A stretch of DNA of 64,000 nt from Candidatus Gastranaerophilales bacterium (GTDB lineage: Bacteria > Cyanobacteriota > Vampirovibrionia > Gastranaerophilales > Gastranaerophilaceae): contig CALUWK010000004.1 of assembly GCA_944324475.1 (NCBI GenBank), positions 1 to 64,000 of the forward strand, read 5' to 3'. A program made the translations under genes and the position numbers. The notes below the pieces were generated by a model that saw nothing but the letters and a program-made list of their open reading frames with translations, did not search any database and was not told the DNA's origin. Shown in pieces: positions 7,751 through 16,416 of this stretch. Positions within the stretch are counted from its first letter, which is position 1. The number at the start of each line of letters is the position of its first letter.

Positions 7751-8988
7751 TAGTTTATAAGCTCTTCAAAGTTTTTTATTGTTGTTTGTTCGCCGCTTGC
7801 GAGATTTTTTAAGCTATAGAAGTTTTGTTTAATTTCATCATCACCCAGAATTATAGCATATTTGGCTGTTTTGGCTGCTTTTTCTAGTTGTTTTGTAAAT
7901 TTTCTTTTTTGTAAATCGAATTCAACACTTTTGTTGTTTTGTCTTAATTTTTGTGATAATTTTATTGCTTCTTTTGTATTATTTGATACAACAAAAAAAT
8001 CTGTTTTTTGGGGTGTTATCTTGTTTACAAGATTATAAAGTCTTTCAACTCCCATTGCAAAACCAATGGCAGGAGTTGAAGTGCCGCCAAGCATTTCAAC
8101 AAGTCCATCGTACCTGCCGCCCCCGCAAACGGCACTTTGGGAGCCAAGAGCTTCGCTTTTTATTTCAAAAACCGTACGATTGTAATAATCAAGCCCTCTG
8201 ACTAACATTTTGTTAACAGAGTATCTTATATTTAATTCATCAAGATAATTTTTAAGTTCACTGAAATGTTCTTTACATTCATCACAAATATAGTCTTTTA
8301 AAATAATTTCTTTTATTTCATCTTTTTCTAGAATTTTTTGACAATTTTCATTTTTACAATCTAAAATTCTTAACGGATTTTTTTCATACCTTATTTTGCA
8401 ATCATTGCAAAGTTCGTTTAAATATGGGGCTAATATATTTTTTATTGATTTTCTATAACCATCTTTACATTTAGAACATCCAAGAGTGTTTAATTCCACT
8501 GTTAAATTGTTGAGTCCGATTGAATTTAGAAAATCTGTGGCAAGCATAATAACTTCAACATCTGCCGTAGGTTCTTTGATTCCAAAAAGTTCAATTCCGA
8601 CTTGGTGAAATTGTCTTTGGCGACCCGCTTGCGGGCGTTCATAGCGAAACATTGGACCAAAATACCAGAATTTTTGAGGAGGGCTTTGTCGGTTTAAATT
8701 GTGTTCGATGAAGCTTCTTACAACTCCTGCTGTGTTTTCTGGACGCAGGGTTATTGAGGTTTCTTTTTTTTCAACTCCGCCAACTGAAAATGTATACATT
8801 TCCTTATTGACTATATCGGTTGAATCACCGACACCTCTATTAAATAATTCTGTTGCTTCAAAAATTGGGGTTTTTATTTCATTAAAACCAGCATTTTGAA
8901 AAATATTTTTTGCATTTTCAAAAATCCAATGCCAAGTAGCTATTTCATCACCAAATATGTCTTTTGTTCCGCGTTGAGCTTTTATCAT
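7738..8988 (-). CDS. hisS: Histidyl-tRNA synthetase
   Basis: A class II aminoacyl-tRNA synthetase charging tRNA-His; 416 residues, the usual length. Visible signatures: motif 2 within FWYFGPMFRYERPQAGRQRQ, the histidine-binding LVRGLDYYNRT segment and motif 3 around GFAMGVERL. A cysteine-rich stretch (CSKC, CNDC and CKNENC within residues about 155-205) is seen in many bacterial HisRS. The C-terminal anticodon-binding domain is complete. The ATG at 8988 lies 31 bp downstream of prfB, so the two genes are likely cotranscribed. The 3' end overlaps the convergent small gene by 13 bp. Confidence 0.95.
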   Translation of the reverse strand: MIKAQRGTKDIFGDEIATWHWIFENAKNIFQNAGFNEIKTPIFEATELFNRGVGDSTDIVNKEMYTFSVGGVEKKETSITLRPENTAGVVRSFIEHNLNRQSPPQKFWYFGPMFRYERPQAGRQRQFHQVGIELFGIKEPTADVEVIMLATDFLNSIGLNNLTVELNTLGCSKCKDGYRKSIKNILAPYLNELCNDCKIRYEKNPLRILDCKNENCQKILEKDEIKEIILKDYICDECKEHFSELKNYLDELNIRYSVNKMLVRGLDYYNRTVFEIKSEALGSQSAVCGGGRYDGLVEMLGGTSTPAIGFAMGVERLYNLVNKITPQKTDFFVVSNNTKEAIKLSQKLRQNNKSVEFDLQKRKFTKQLEKAAKTAKYAIILGDDEIKQNFYSLKNLASGEQTTIKNFEELINYYAK

Positions 8989-9019
8989 ACTTTTTCCTTA
9001 AAGTTATATTCAAATTGTA

Positions 9020-10124
9020 CTATAAATTTTTTTTTCTTAAATAGCTTTCAATGAAACCATCAATTTCGCCGTTCATAACTTCTTCTATATTGGTTGTTTC
9101 ATAACCTGTTCTGTGGTCTTTTACCATTTTATAAGGATGAAAGACGTAAGAGCGTATCTGTGAGCCAAAATTTACATCCATAACTTTACCTTTTATATTT
9201 TCTAATTTTTTTTCGTGTTCTGCTTGTTTTATTGCAAGCAGTTTTGAAGCTAACATTTGAAGTGCAGTTTCTTTATTTTGAAGTTGAGAGCGTTGTTGTT
9301 GGCATTTTACTACAATTCCTGTCGGAATATGTTTTATTCTGACGGCAGTTTCAACCTTGTTAACATTTTGTCCTCCTGCTCCACCTGAGCGCATAGTATC
9401 AATTTCAAGGTCTTCGGGGCGAAGGTCAATTTGTGTTTCAAAATTTTCAATGACGGGTGAAACTTCAAGTGAAGCAAAGCTTGTTTGTCTTTTGCCGTTG
9501 GCATTGAAAGGTGAAATTCTAACTAGTCTGTGGACGCCTTTTTCTGCTTTTGTGTATCCATAGGCATATAAACCGGAAACTTTAATGGTTGCAGATTTTA
9601 TACCTGCTTCGTCTCCTTCTGATTTGTCGAGAAGTTCTGTTGTGTAATTTTTCAGTTGTGCCCATCTTAGATACATTCTTAAAAGCATTTCTGCCCAATC
9701 TTGTGCATCAACGCCCCCTGCTCCTGCTGTAACTGTGAGAATGGCGTCATTTTTATCATATTCACCACTCAACATGTTTTCGAGGTCAAATTTATCAAAT
9801 TCCTTTTCAAGATTTTTTAAATTATTCAAACATTCCTCTAAAAGACCTTTGTCGTTTAATTCAAGGGCAATTTCAGAGTCATCTAGAGTATTTTTCCAAG
9901 AAGAAATTTTATCCAGTTTTGTTTTAATTTCTTTTTGTTCTTTTAAAAGTTTTGATGATTCTTGTTGATTTTGCCAGATATTTTCATTTTTTAATTTATA
10001 TGTTATTTTTTTAAGAGAATTTTCAAGTTCTTCTTTGTCAAAGACACCTTTCTATTGAATTGTATCTTTTTAAAAGAATATTTATTTTTTGTTTTACTTC
10101 ATCATGGATAAAATTTTCTGTCAT
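9020..10124 (-). CDS. prfB: Peptide chain release factor 2, with programmed +1 frameshift
   Basis: RF2 terminates translation at UGA and UAA. The main frame runs from 10039 to the stop at 9020 (339 residues) and carries the catalytic GGQ motif in GGAGGQNVN and the stop-recognition region. A short zero frame starts at ATG 10124, encodes 28 residues ([13 protein letters not shown]... to CL) and ends at an in-frame TGA (10040-10038). Slippage by +1 at CTT-TGA-C joins them into 367 residues, the normal RF2 length. The start has no ribosome binding site; TAAAAT lies exactly 6 nt upstream (10131-10136), so the mRNA may be leaderless. An internal TTG at 9829 is not the real start. Confidence 0.93.
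10038..10052 (-). promoter_or_regulatory. prfB programmed frameshift site
   Basis: Read on the minus strand: GAAAGGTGTCTTTGA followed by C. It contains an internal Shine-Dalgarno-like AAAGG/AGG, three bases, then CTT TGA C. This is the classic RF2 autoregulatory element: when RF2 is scarce, the slow UGA lets the ribosome slip +1 from CUU and make more RF2. Spacing between AGG and CTT is like that of E. coli, though the SD-like part is weaker (AAAGG rather than AGGGGG). Confidence 0.92.
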
Positions 10125-10203
10125 AAGTTTATTTTACTATAAAAATTTACTATGTTTTAAGTTTTTGATAAAATATTCATGTTTGAATATGGAGAAGTTG
10201 AAT

Positions 10204-10737
10204 ATGAATTGCATTGTTGAAATTGAAAAAATAAAAGAAAAAATCAGAGATGTTGCGGATTTTCCCAAAAAAGGGATTTTATTTCGTGATATAACAACTT
10301 TAATTAAGGATAAAGATGCTCTTAGAACAACTATAAATATTTTTTATGAGATTTTTAAAGATAAAAAAGTTGATTATATTGCAGGTATAGAATCGAGAGG
10401 TTTTATATTTGGCATGCCTTTAGCATATAAATTAAATTGTGGTTTTGTTCCAATTAGAAAACCTAATAAATTACCTTGTGAAGTTATTTCTGAGGAATAT
10501 GAGCTTGAATATGGAATAGATAAAATCGAGGTTCACAAAGATGCATTTAAAAAAGGTGATAGAGTTTTAATTGTGGATGATCTTCTTGCAACAGGCGGAA
10601 CAGCGGCAGCTGCGGTTAATTTAGTCTCAAAAATTGCAGATGTAATTGGTGTTGCTTTTGTGATTGAACTTACAGATTTGAATGGAAGAAAAAAACTTCC
10701 GAATAACATTGAAATCGTTTCTTTGGCAAAATATTAA
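10204..10737 (+). CDS. apt: Adenine phosphoribosyltransferase
   Basis: A purine salvage enzyme converting adenine and PRPP to AMP. The product is 177 residues, the usual length. Signatures: FPKKGILFRDITTL near the N-terminus, GIESRGFIFG, and the PRPP-binding loop VLIVDDLLATGGTA. The frame is open from 10060, but the ATG at 10204 has a GGAGAAG site at 10191-10197 with 6-nt spacing, and the upstream extension (hydrophobic, Phe-rich) is not conserved in the family. It is divergent from prfB. Confidence 0.93.
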   Translation: MNCIVEIEKIKEKIRDVADFPKKGILFRDITTLIKDKDALRTTINIFYEIFKDKKVDYIAGIESRGFIFGMPLAYKLNCGFVPIRKPNKLPCEVISEEYELEYGIDKIEVHKDAFKKGDRVLIVDDLLATGGTAAAAVNLVSKIADVIGVAFVIELTDLNGRKKLPNNIEIVSLAKY

Positions 10738-10768
10738 AATTATTGGAACGGTTAGATATAATTTTTCA

Positions 10769-10797
10769 AAAACTAAATCTTAGGGTTTAGTTTTTTT
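10769..10797 (+). terminator. Rho-independent terminator of apt
   Basis: AAACTAAA and TTTAGTTT form a stem around a TCTTAGGG loop, ending in seven Ts. It lies about 32 bp after the apt stop. The remaining 130 bp to the flagellar operon is AT-rich with no ORF; I see no convincing sigma-28 or sigma-54 element in it. Confidence 0.75.
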
Positions 10798-10933
10798 GTT
10801 AATTTCCATCTTTTGATTGATGATGTAGCAATAATAATTAGTCTATATTATGTATGTGGAGGTTTAAATTTAGATTTTAAATTTTACTTTCAAATTTTGT
10901 GATGGTAAGAATAAGTTATAAGGACCTTTGGGG

Positions 10934-11623
10934 ATGACACAGGGCATAGCTTCAAGTCTTAATTTGACGCTTATGCGTTTAAATTCAATAGAAAGTAATT
11001 TTACAGCGCTTCAAGGAATTTCAGATAAATTAAGCGGTGTTTCTGGGGCTTGTGTACCAAATATTGAAAATAAAGATTTTAAAACTATTTTAGATGAAAA
11101 AATTAAGCAAAATGATACTAAGGTAAATAAGCTCCCTGAAATTGATGAAGAAACGATTTCCGATATTATAGAGCCTGAAAAAAAGGAGGCGGTTAATTTA
11201 AAATCTAAAATTGATTTGAAAGCACAGATGAGCGATATTGATGAGATCGTTGAGACTTTTTCTTCTAAATATAATATCGATGGGGATTTTATAAAAGCTA
11301 TAATTAAGCAAGAATCAGGATTTAATCCTAACGCAACAAGTAAAAAAGGCGCAATGGGCTTAATGCAACTAATGCCTGCAACAGCAAAAAGCCTTGGTGT
11401 AATTAATGCGTATAATCCTTGGGAAAATGTTGAAGGCGGAGTTAAATATTTAAGAGGTCTTTTAGATAGATTTAATAATGATGAAAAACTCGCACTTGCC
11501 GCATACAATGCAGGACCAAATGCAGTTAAAAAGTATGGCGGTATACCTCCTTATAAAGAAACTCAAAATTATGTTAATTCAATTATGTCGGCATACGATA
11601 AAATAAAAGAGGCCAGATTATGA
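10934..11623 (+). CDS. Lytic transglycosylase (SLT domain), flagellar operon
   Basis: A 229-residue protein whose C-terminal half (about residues 100-225) is a goose-type lysozyme-like SLT domain. The catalytic Glu is in IIKQESGFNP, followed by GAMGLMQLMPATA and AAYNAGPNAV. The N-terminal 95 residues are unrelated and mostly helical, without a signal peptide, so export by the flagellar type III system is plausible. The ATG at 10934 fits the AAGGA at 10919-10923; an in-frame TTG at 10928 is too close. Its stop overlaps flgF (ATGA). It probably opens the peptidoglycan for rod passage, the job of the muramidase half of proteobacterial FlgJ, which is missing from FlgJ here. Confidence 0.85.
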   Translation: MTQGIASSLNLTLMRLNSIESNFTALQGISDKLSGVSGACVPNIENKDFKTILDEKIKQNDTKVNKLPEIDEETISDIIEPEKKEAVNLKSKIDLKAQMSDIDEIVETFSSKYNIDGDFIKAIIKQESGFNPNATSKKGAMGLMQLMPATAKSLGVINAYNPWENVEGGVKYLRGLLDRFNNDEKLALAAYNAGPNAVKKYGGIPPYKETQNYVNSIMSAYDKIKEARL

Positions 11624-12480
11624 TTACAAGAGGAATTGGGACAGTTGCAAAAGGTATGCAGGCATTGATTGATTTTGAAGATGTTACTGCTCATAATCTT
11701 GCAAATGTTACTACAACAGGTTTTAAAAAAACAAATATAACTTTTCAAGATATTATGCAATCGCAAGTTCAAGCTAAAAATGCTCAGGGAAATTATAAAA
11801 ATGTTGGTTCTTTGAGTTTTGGGGCAAGAACAGATAGAACTTATATTGATTTTTCTCAGGGTGGTTTGCAAGAAACTGGTTATAAACTTGATTTAGCTTT
11901 TCAGGGTGACGGTTTTTTCAAAATAAGATATCAGGATGTTCCTGATAATGTTCCTTATGATGAAAGTCATTATTATTATCAAAGAGTTGGAAATTTTGCA
12001 CTTACGACCGATAACTATTTGGTAAACAAGGATGGCGATTATGTTATGGATGTTAATGACCGCAGAATCAGAATTACCAGAGATCCTGAAACAAATGATT
12101 TAAATGAAATGAATAGACTTGACCTTTCGCAAGATTTGTTGATTGGAGAAAATGGGCAGATTGAATTGCTTAATCATAATTATCGAGCTTTTCTTCAAAA
12201 AATTCAGGTTGTAGATTTTATGGACAAAACAAAAATTTCTGGAATAGGGGAAGGAAAGTATCTTCCAATTTATGGACAGGATGCTGGAAGATATGTAAAA
12301 AATGATGGCACGTATAGTTTGCAGCAGGGAATGCTTGAAATGTCCAATGCTAATACTATTGTTGAAATGTTAAATTCGATTAATATTTCGAGAGGTTATG
12401 AATCTATGAGTACTATTTTAAAGCAAGAAAGTGAATCATTGCAGCAAGCAATCGGGTTAGGTAATATTTCATCAAGATAA
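11620..12480 (+). CDS. flgF: Flagellar proximal rod protein FlgF
   Basis: A 286-residue rod protein with the N-terminal flg_bb_rod motif (HNLANVTTTGFKK) and the C-terminal rod/hook domain (NTIVEMLNSINISRGYES). The central region has GDGFFKIRY and NFALTTDNYLV, typical of the FlgE/F/G family. Being the first of two FlgG-like genes and followed by a canonical flgG, it is most simply FlgF. It is coupled by ATGA to the transglycosylase gene. Not secreted by Sec; exported through the flagellar apparatus. Confidence 0.85.
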   Translation: MITRGIGTVAKGMQALIDFEDVTAHNLANVTTTGFKKTNITFQDIMQSQVQAKNAQGNYKNVGSLSFGARTDRTYIDFSQGGLQETGYKLDLAFQGDGFFKIRYQDVPDNVPYDESHYYYQRVGNFALTTDNYLVNKDGDYVMDVNDRRIRITRDPETNDLNEMNRLDLSQDLLIGENGQIELLNHNYRAFLQKIQVVDFMDKTKISGIGEGKYLPIYGQDAGRYVKNDGTYSLQQGMLEMSNANTIVEMLNSINISRGYESMSTILKQESESLQQAIGLGNISSR

Positions 12481-12495
12481 AGGAGTTTATATTAA

Positions 12496-13281
12496 ATGTT
12501 AAGAGCACTTACAACAGCAGCAACGGGTATGATAGCCCAACAAAATAATTTGGATGTTATTTCAAATAATATTGCAAATTTATCAACTTATGGATATAAA
12601 AAAGTTAGGGCCGAGTTTAAGGACTTATTAAGTCAGATTCATAGAACTCCTGGAGCTCAGATGGGCCAAGGTACATACCAACCGGTTGGTATAGAAGTCG
12701 GACTTGGTGTTAAAACTGCTGCTACAACAAGAATTTTTACAACAGGAACGCTTCAATCTACTGATAGACAGCTTGATATGGCAATAGCAGGAGACGGTTT
12801 TTTTCAAATTACACTGGATGACGGTTCTTTGGCATATACTAGAGACGGTTCTTGGCAAATGGATGCAAACGGACAACTGGTAACATCTGATGGCTATCAA
12901 TTACAGCCACCTATAACAATCCCTGTAAATGCAAAAGAAATTACTGTCTCGCAAGCAGGTATTGTTTCTTGTACAACAGGTACAAATTCTGAACAGACTC
13001 AATTAGGACAAATTCAACTTGTAAAATTTCAAAACCCTTCAGGTTTAATGGCGATAGGTCACAATTTGTATCGTGAAACTCAAGCATCAGGAACTCCTTT
13101 GCAGGGAACTGCAGGAGAAGAAGGTTATGGAACTATTGAACAATGCTTTATAGAAGGTTCAAATGTTCAAACGGTTGAAGAATTGATAGGTCTAATTAAA
13201 ACAGAACGTGCTTATGAATCAAATTCAAAAGTAATTACTGCAGGATCTGACATATTGCAGCAGACAAATCAGATAGTATAG
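12496..13281 (+). CDS. flgG: Flagellar distal rod protein FlgG
   Basis: A 261-residue protein of the exact FlgG length. It starts MLRALTTAATGMIAQQNNLD with SNNIANLSTYGYKK next, contains AGDGFFQITL and GYQLQPPITIP, and ends with SNVQTVEELIGLIKTERAYE. It forms the distal rod running through the P and L rings. An AAAGGAG site lies before the ATG. It follows flgF by 15 bp. Confidence 0.95.
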   Translation: MLRALTTAATGMIAQQNNLDVISNNIANLSTYGYKKVRAEFKDLLSQIHRTPGAQMGQGTYQPVGIEVGLGVKTAATTRIFTTGTLQSTDRQLDMAIAGDGFFQITLDDGSLAYTRDGSWQMDANGQLVTSDGYQLQPPITIPVNAKEITVSQAGIVSCTTGTNSEQTQLGQIQLVKFQNPSGLMAIGHNLYRETQASGTPLQGTAGEEGYGTIEQCFIEGSNVQTVEELIGLIKTERAYESNSKVITAGSDILQQTNQIV

Positions 13282-13291
13282 GGTTTAAGAA

Positions 13292-14014
13292 GTGAAAAAA
13301 GCAGCTAAAAATTTAATATTTTCTTTTTGTCTTGTTTTGTTTGGGCAGGCTGCTTTTTGCTATACTTTAACTGGTCAAGAATTAACGAGGATTATAAATC
13401 AAAATATTTCAAATGAAATAAAAAGTTTCGTAACAAAATATTCTGATGATTATAAAATTACCGTTTCAGGAATTCCAAAGGTAATAATTCAAACAGATGA
13501 AGTTGTTTGTCCTAAGATTGAAATATTATCTCAAAATTCTAAATTTCAACCGAATTTATATAAAAGGGTTATAATAAAAGATTCAAAAGGTAACATAATA
13601 AAGGCTTTTTCTGTAATTGTTCAAACATTAATATATAAAAATGTACTGGTAGCTTCAAATATTATTCCATATAATACTGAAATAAATTCGGAAAACACTG
13701 TCCTTGAAAAAAGAGAAATATCAAGGTATTTGGGTAAAACTTTAAGTGATAATTCAACAGGTTTTGTTTCTGCAAGGAATTATTCAAAGGGAAGTATTAT
13801 CTTGGCGGATTCTGTTAAACAAAAAGCATTGGTTTTAAAGGATTCTTGTGTAGATATTATATTTTTGTCTTCCAAAGGCTTAAAAATAACATTACAAGGG
13901 AAGGCTTTAAAAGAAGGAGCAATGGGCGATACCATCCTTGTTCGTTCAAACAAATATAATAAAATTTATAATGCAACAGTAAGTTCTTCAAATGAGGTAA
14001 CAGTAAGGATATAA
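13292..14014 (+). CDS. flgA: P-ring assembly chaperone FlgA
   Basis: A 240-residue periplasmic protein starting at GTG 13292, with a signal peptide (MKKAAKNLIFSFCLVLFGQAAFC). The C-terminal half is the SAF/FlgA domain: NTEINSENTVLEKREISR, then GSIILADSVKQK and TLQGKALKEGAMGDTILVR segments match FlgA. It helps assemble FlgI into the P ring, in keeping with the flgH and flgI genes that follow. It is 10 bp after flgG. Confidence 0.88.
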   Translation: MKKAAKNLIFSFCLVLFGQAAFCYTLTGQELTRIINQNISNEIKSFVTKYSDDYKITVSGIPKVIIQTDEVVCPKIEILSQNSKFQPNLYKRVIIKDSKGNIIKAFSVIVQTLIYKNVLVASNIIPYNTEINSENTVLEKREISRYLGKTLSDNSTGFVSARNYSKGSIILADSVKQKALVLKDSCVDIIFLSSKGLKITLQGKALKEGAMGDTILVRSNKYNKIYNATVSSSNEVTVRI

Positions 14015-14016
14015 GG

Positions 14017-14625
14017 ATGATGAAAAAGTTAGCTTTAACACTGATTATAATTTCAACTTTAACGGCAGGAGCGGAGAGTCTTTTTTCTTTAAATGCTTCT
14101 CAAAATGCTGTAATTGAACCAAGGGCTTTATATTCATCGGTCAGAGCAAGAGGTGTTGGAGATTTGGTTTCTATAGTAATTGATGAAGCTCCGAGCATGT
14201 CTGATACAGGTACTTATTCAACTTCAAAATCCAGTTCTTTGGCTGAAAATTTTACAAATGCTTTAAATACAATATTTAAAACAAGTTTAAAAGGTGCTTT
14301 GGATGGTACTAACGGTACATTGGATGTTTCTGGTCAAACTCAAATGGCAAGAAGTATGGTGTTGACAGATACTGTTGTGGCTCAGGTCGTACAAGTTTTA
14401 CCTAATGGGAATTTACTTGTACAGGGGAAGAAAAGCCTAGTTAATCAAAACGAAAGAATTGATTTGATTATTTCGGGGATTGTTGACCCTAAATGGATAA
14501 ATCAGTCAGGTGAAATTTTATCAAGCCAGGTTGCAAATCTTCAATTTGCTATGAATGGCGCTGGTACTGTATCTCGTGGTCAAAATGAAGGTATACTTGA
14601 TAAGGCAATTAGGACCATATTCTAA
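14017..14625 (+). CDS. flgH: Flagellar L-ring protein FlgH
   Basis: A 202-residue outer-membrane L-ring protein, slightly shorter than usual. ARGVGDLVSIVIDE, a Ser/Thr-rich stretch, VLPNGNLLVQGKK and the C-terminal QVANLQFAMNGAGTV match FlgH. The N-terminus is a signal peptide (MMKKLALTLIIISTLTAGAES) without the lipobox cysteine that makes most FlgH a lipoprotein. Either ATG 14017 or 14020 could be used. It implies an outer membrane. Confidence 0.92.
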   Translation: MMKKLALTLIIISTLTAGAESLFSLNASQNAVIEPRALYSSVRARGVGDLVSIVIDEAPSMSDTGTYSTSKSSSLAENFTNALNTIFKTSLKGALDGTNGTLDVSGQTQMARSMVLTDTVVAQVVQVLPNGNLLVQGKKSLVNQNERIDLIISGIVDPKWINQSGEILSSQVANLQFAMNGAGTVSRGQNEGILDKAIRTIF

Positions 14626-14640
14626 GATAGGATGATAGTG

Positions 14641-15759
14641 ATGAGAATTAAAAAGAAAATAGCTTTTTTACTTTTGTTGGTTATTACATTATTTTTACCC
14701 GTAACTCAGGTTAGTGCTATAACGGAACAGACATTAAGAATTAAAGATATAACCCATGTAAAAGGTATAAGGGAAAATCAGGTTGTAGGTTATGGGTTGG
14801 TTGTGGGGCTACAAAATACGGGTGATAATTCTCGTCATACACAAATGACAAGTCAACAAATGCTTCTTGCATTGGGTACGGTTATTGATCAATCTAATTA
14901 TATTCAAAAAGGCACGACTGCAGCAGTTATTGTTACTGCGACTATTCCGCCTTTTGCAAAAGAGGGGGATAAATTAGATGTTACGGTTTCTGCTATGGCA
15001 GATGCAAAGAGTTTGTCTGGTGGTGTTTTGGTGCAAACACAGTTAAGGGCTCCAAACGGAGAAATAGTTGCTGTTGCTCAGGGTCCTGTTACAGTAGGTG
15101 GAATTAGGGCTTCACAGGGTGGAGCTAGTGCTTCAAAAGGTGTTACGACAACAGGAAGAGTCCCAAATGGTGCAATAGTGGAACGTGATATTTTATCAAC
15201 TATAGGAGATGAGACCACTCTTACATTGCTTTTAGATAAAGCTGATTATACTATGGCAAGTAGAATTTCAAAAACTATTTCAACAAGGGTTGCTCCTGCC
15301 AGAGCTTTGGATGGTGGTGCGGTTGAAGTTACAATTCCTCAAAAGTACAGGAATGATAGAGTTACGTTTTTATCTTTAATTGAAAATCAAATAGTTGGTG
15401 CTGTAAGTGAAAAGGCTAAAGTTGTTGTAAATGAAAGAACAGGAACTATTGTTATTGGTGGAAATACTAAATTAATGCCTGCTGCAGTTGCTCATGGTGG
15501 TATAACTGTTACAATTATGGCAGAAAATAATGTTGTTCAACCAAACGCTTTTGCAGGGGGAAATACTGCGATTGTGCAAAATGCTCAAATTGAAATAACC
15601 GAAAAACAAGGTTCTCTTATTCAAATGGAAGCTAATTCCAGCTTGTCGGATTTAGTTGGTGCATTGAATAATATCGGAGTTACTCCTATGGATTTGATTG
15701 CAATATTGCAGGCATTATCATCTGCGGGCAGTCTGCAAGCTGAATTGGAGGTTATTTAG
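14641..15759 (+). CDS. flgI: Flagellar P-ring protein FlgI
   Basis: A periplasmic ring protein of 372 residues from ATG 14641; an in-frame ATG at 14632 touches the AGG ribosome binding site, so 14641 is preferred. A signal peptide (IAFLLLLVITLFLPVTQVSA) is followed by RIKDITHVKGIRENQVVGYG, VSAMADAKSLSGGVL and VVVNERTGTIVIGG, all characteristic. The C-terminus ends LVGALNNIGVTPMDLIAILQ. It lies directly before flgJ with no gap. Confidence 0.95.
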   Translation: MRIKKKIAFLLLLVITLFLPVTQVSAITEQTLRIKDITHVKGIRENQVVGYGLVVGLQNTGDNSRHTQMTSQQMLLALGTVIDQSNYIQKGTTAAVIVTATIPPFAKEGDKLDVTVSAMADAKSLSGGVLVQTQLRAPNGEIVAVAQGPVTVGGIRASQGGASASKGVTTTGRVPNGAIVERDILSTIGDETTLTLLLDKADYTMASRISKTISTRVAPARALDGGAVEVTIPQKYRNDRVTFLSLIENQIVGAVSEKAKVVVNERTGTIVIGGNTKLMPAAVAHGGITVTIMAENNVVQPNAFAGGNTAIVQNAQIEITEKQGSLIQMEANSSLSDLVGALNNIGVTPMDLIAILQALSSAGSLQAELEVI

Positions 15760-16095
15760 ATGAATAATTATATTGGCAGTGTGGGCTCAAGTTATATGCA
15801 GAATAGTTCGGATTTAGCGGAAATTGAAAATATTAAACGTGGTGCTAAAACTGAAAAAGAGCAATTAAAGCAAGTTGCAAAGGAATTTGAATCTATATTT
15901 GTTGCAAAAATGTTAAATGAAATGGAAAAAACTGTTGATAAAGAAGGTTCATTGTTTCAGGAATCTAAATATTTGGATAATTTAAAATCTTTTATGTACA
16001 ACGATATAGCGCGTACTATTGCAAATGATCCAAGATCAAGTATTGGAATTGCAAAACAAATGTACGAACAATTAGAAAAAACTGTTAAAGGATAG
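15760..16095 (+). CDS. flgJ: Rod-binding protein FlgJ, N-terminal domain only
   Basis: A 111-residue protein consisting only of the rod-binding domain: KEFESIFVAKMLNEMEKTV and the later FMYNDIARTI and GIAKQMYEQL stretches match FlgJ. The muramidase domain found in enterobacterial FlgJ is absent; a separate transglycosylase gene heads the operon. It acts as rod cap/scaffold. It starts immediately after the flgI stop. Confidence 0.88.
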   Translation: MNNYIGSVGSSYMQNSSDLAEIENIKRGAKTEKEQLKQVAKEFESIFVAKMLNEMEKTVDKEGSLFQESKYLDNLKSFMYNDIARTIANDPRSSIGIAKQMYEQLEKTVKG

Positions 16096-16099
16096 AAAA

Positions 16100-16402
16100 G
16101 TGGATATAAATAGTAATTCAAATATAAGCTCGTTAATTTCTTCACCTATTTCAAAATTAAATTTAAGTACTGCTTCTCGTGCATTTGAAAATACAAAAAC
16201 TCAACTCGAGGAGAGTGTACAATCGTCTGAAGATGTTAAAAAAGATGATATATCTTTAATTGAGGATACAAAAATTAGAAATAAAATTGATGTGGATGAG
16301 ATTAAAAAATATGCCGAGATTATGGGTGAAAAGTTGACAGTTGATGATATAAATTACGGTATAATGTATGGTAGAAGTGTAATTGCCGATTATAGTGCTT
16401 AA
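16100..16402 (+). CDS. flgM: Probable anti-sigma-28 factor FlgM
   Basis: A 100-residue protein starting at GTG 16100 with AAAGGA at 16086-16092. The N-terminal two thirds are Ser/Asn-rich and probably disordered; the C-terminal 40 residues (IDVDEIKKYAEIMGEKLT and DINYGIMYGRSVIADYSA) look like the helical sigma-binding part of a FlgM-like protein. Similarity alone is weak; position between flgJ and flgN-flgK-flgL supports the call. A near-consensus sigma-28 promoter elsewhere in the window shows that a FliA regulon probably exists. FlgM would be exported when the hook is finished, releasing FliA. Confidence 0.55.
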   Translation: MDINSNSNISSLISSPISKLNLSTASRAFENTKTQLEESVQSSEDVKKDDISLIEDTKIRNKIDVDEIKKYAEIMGEKLTVDDINYGIMYGRSVIADYSA

Positions 16403-16416
16403 GATGGGATAAAGAT

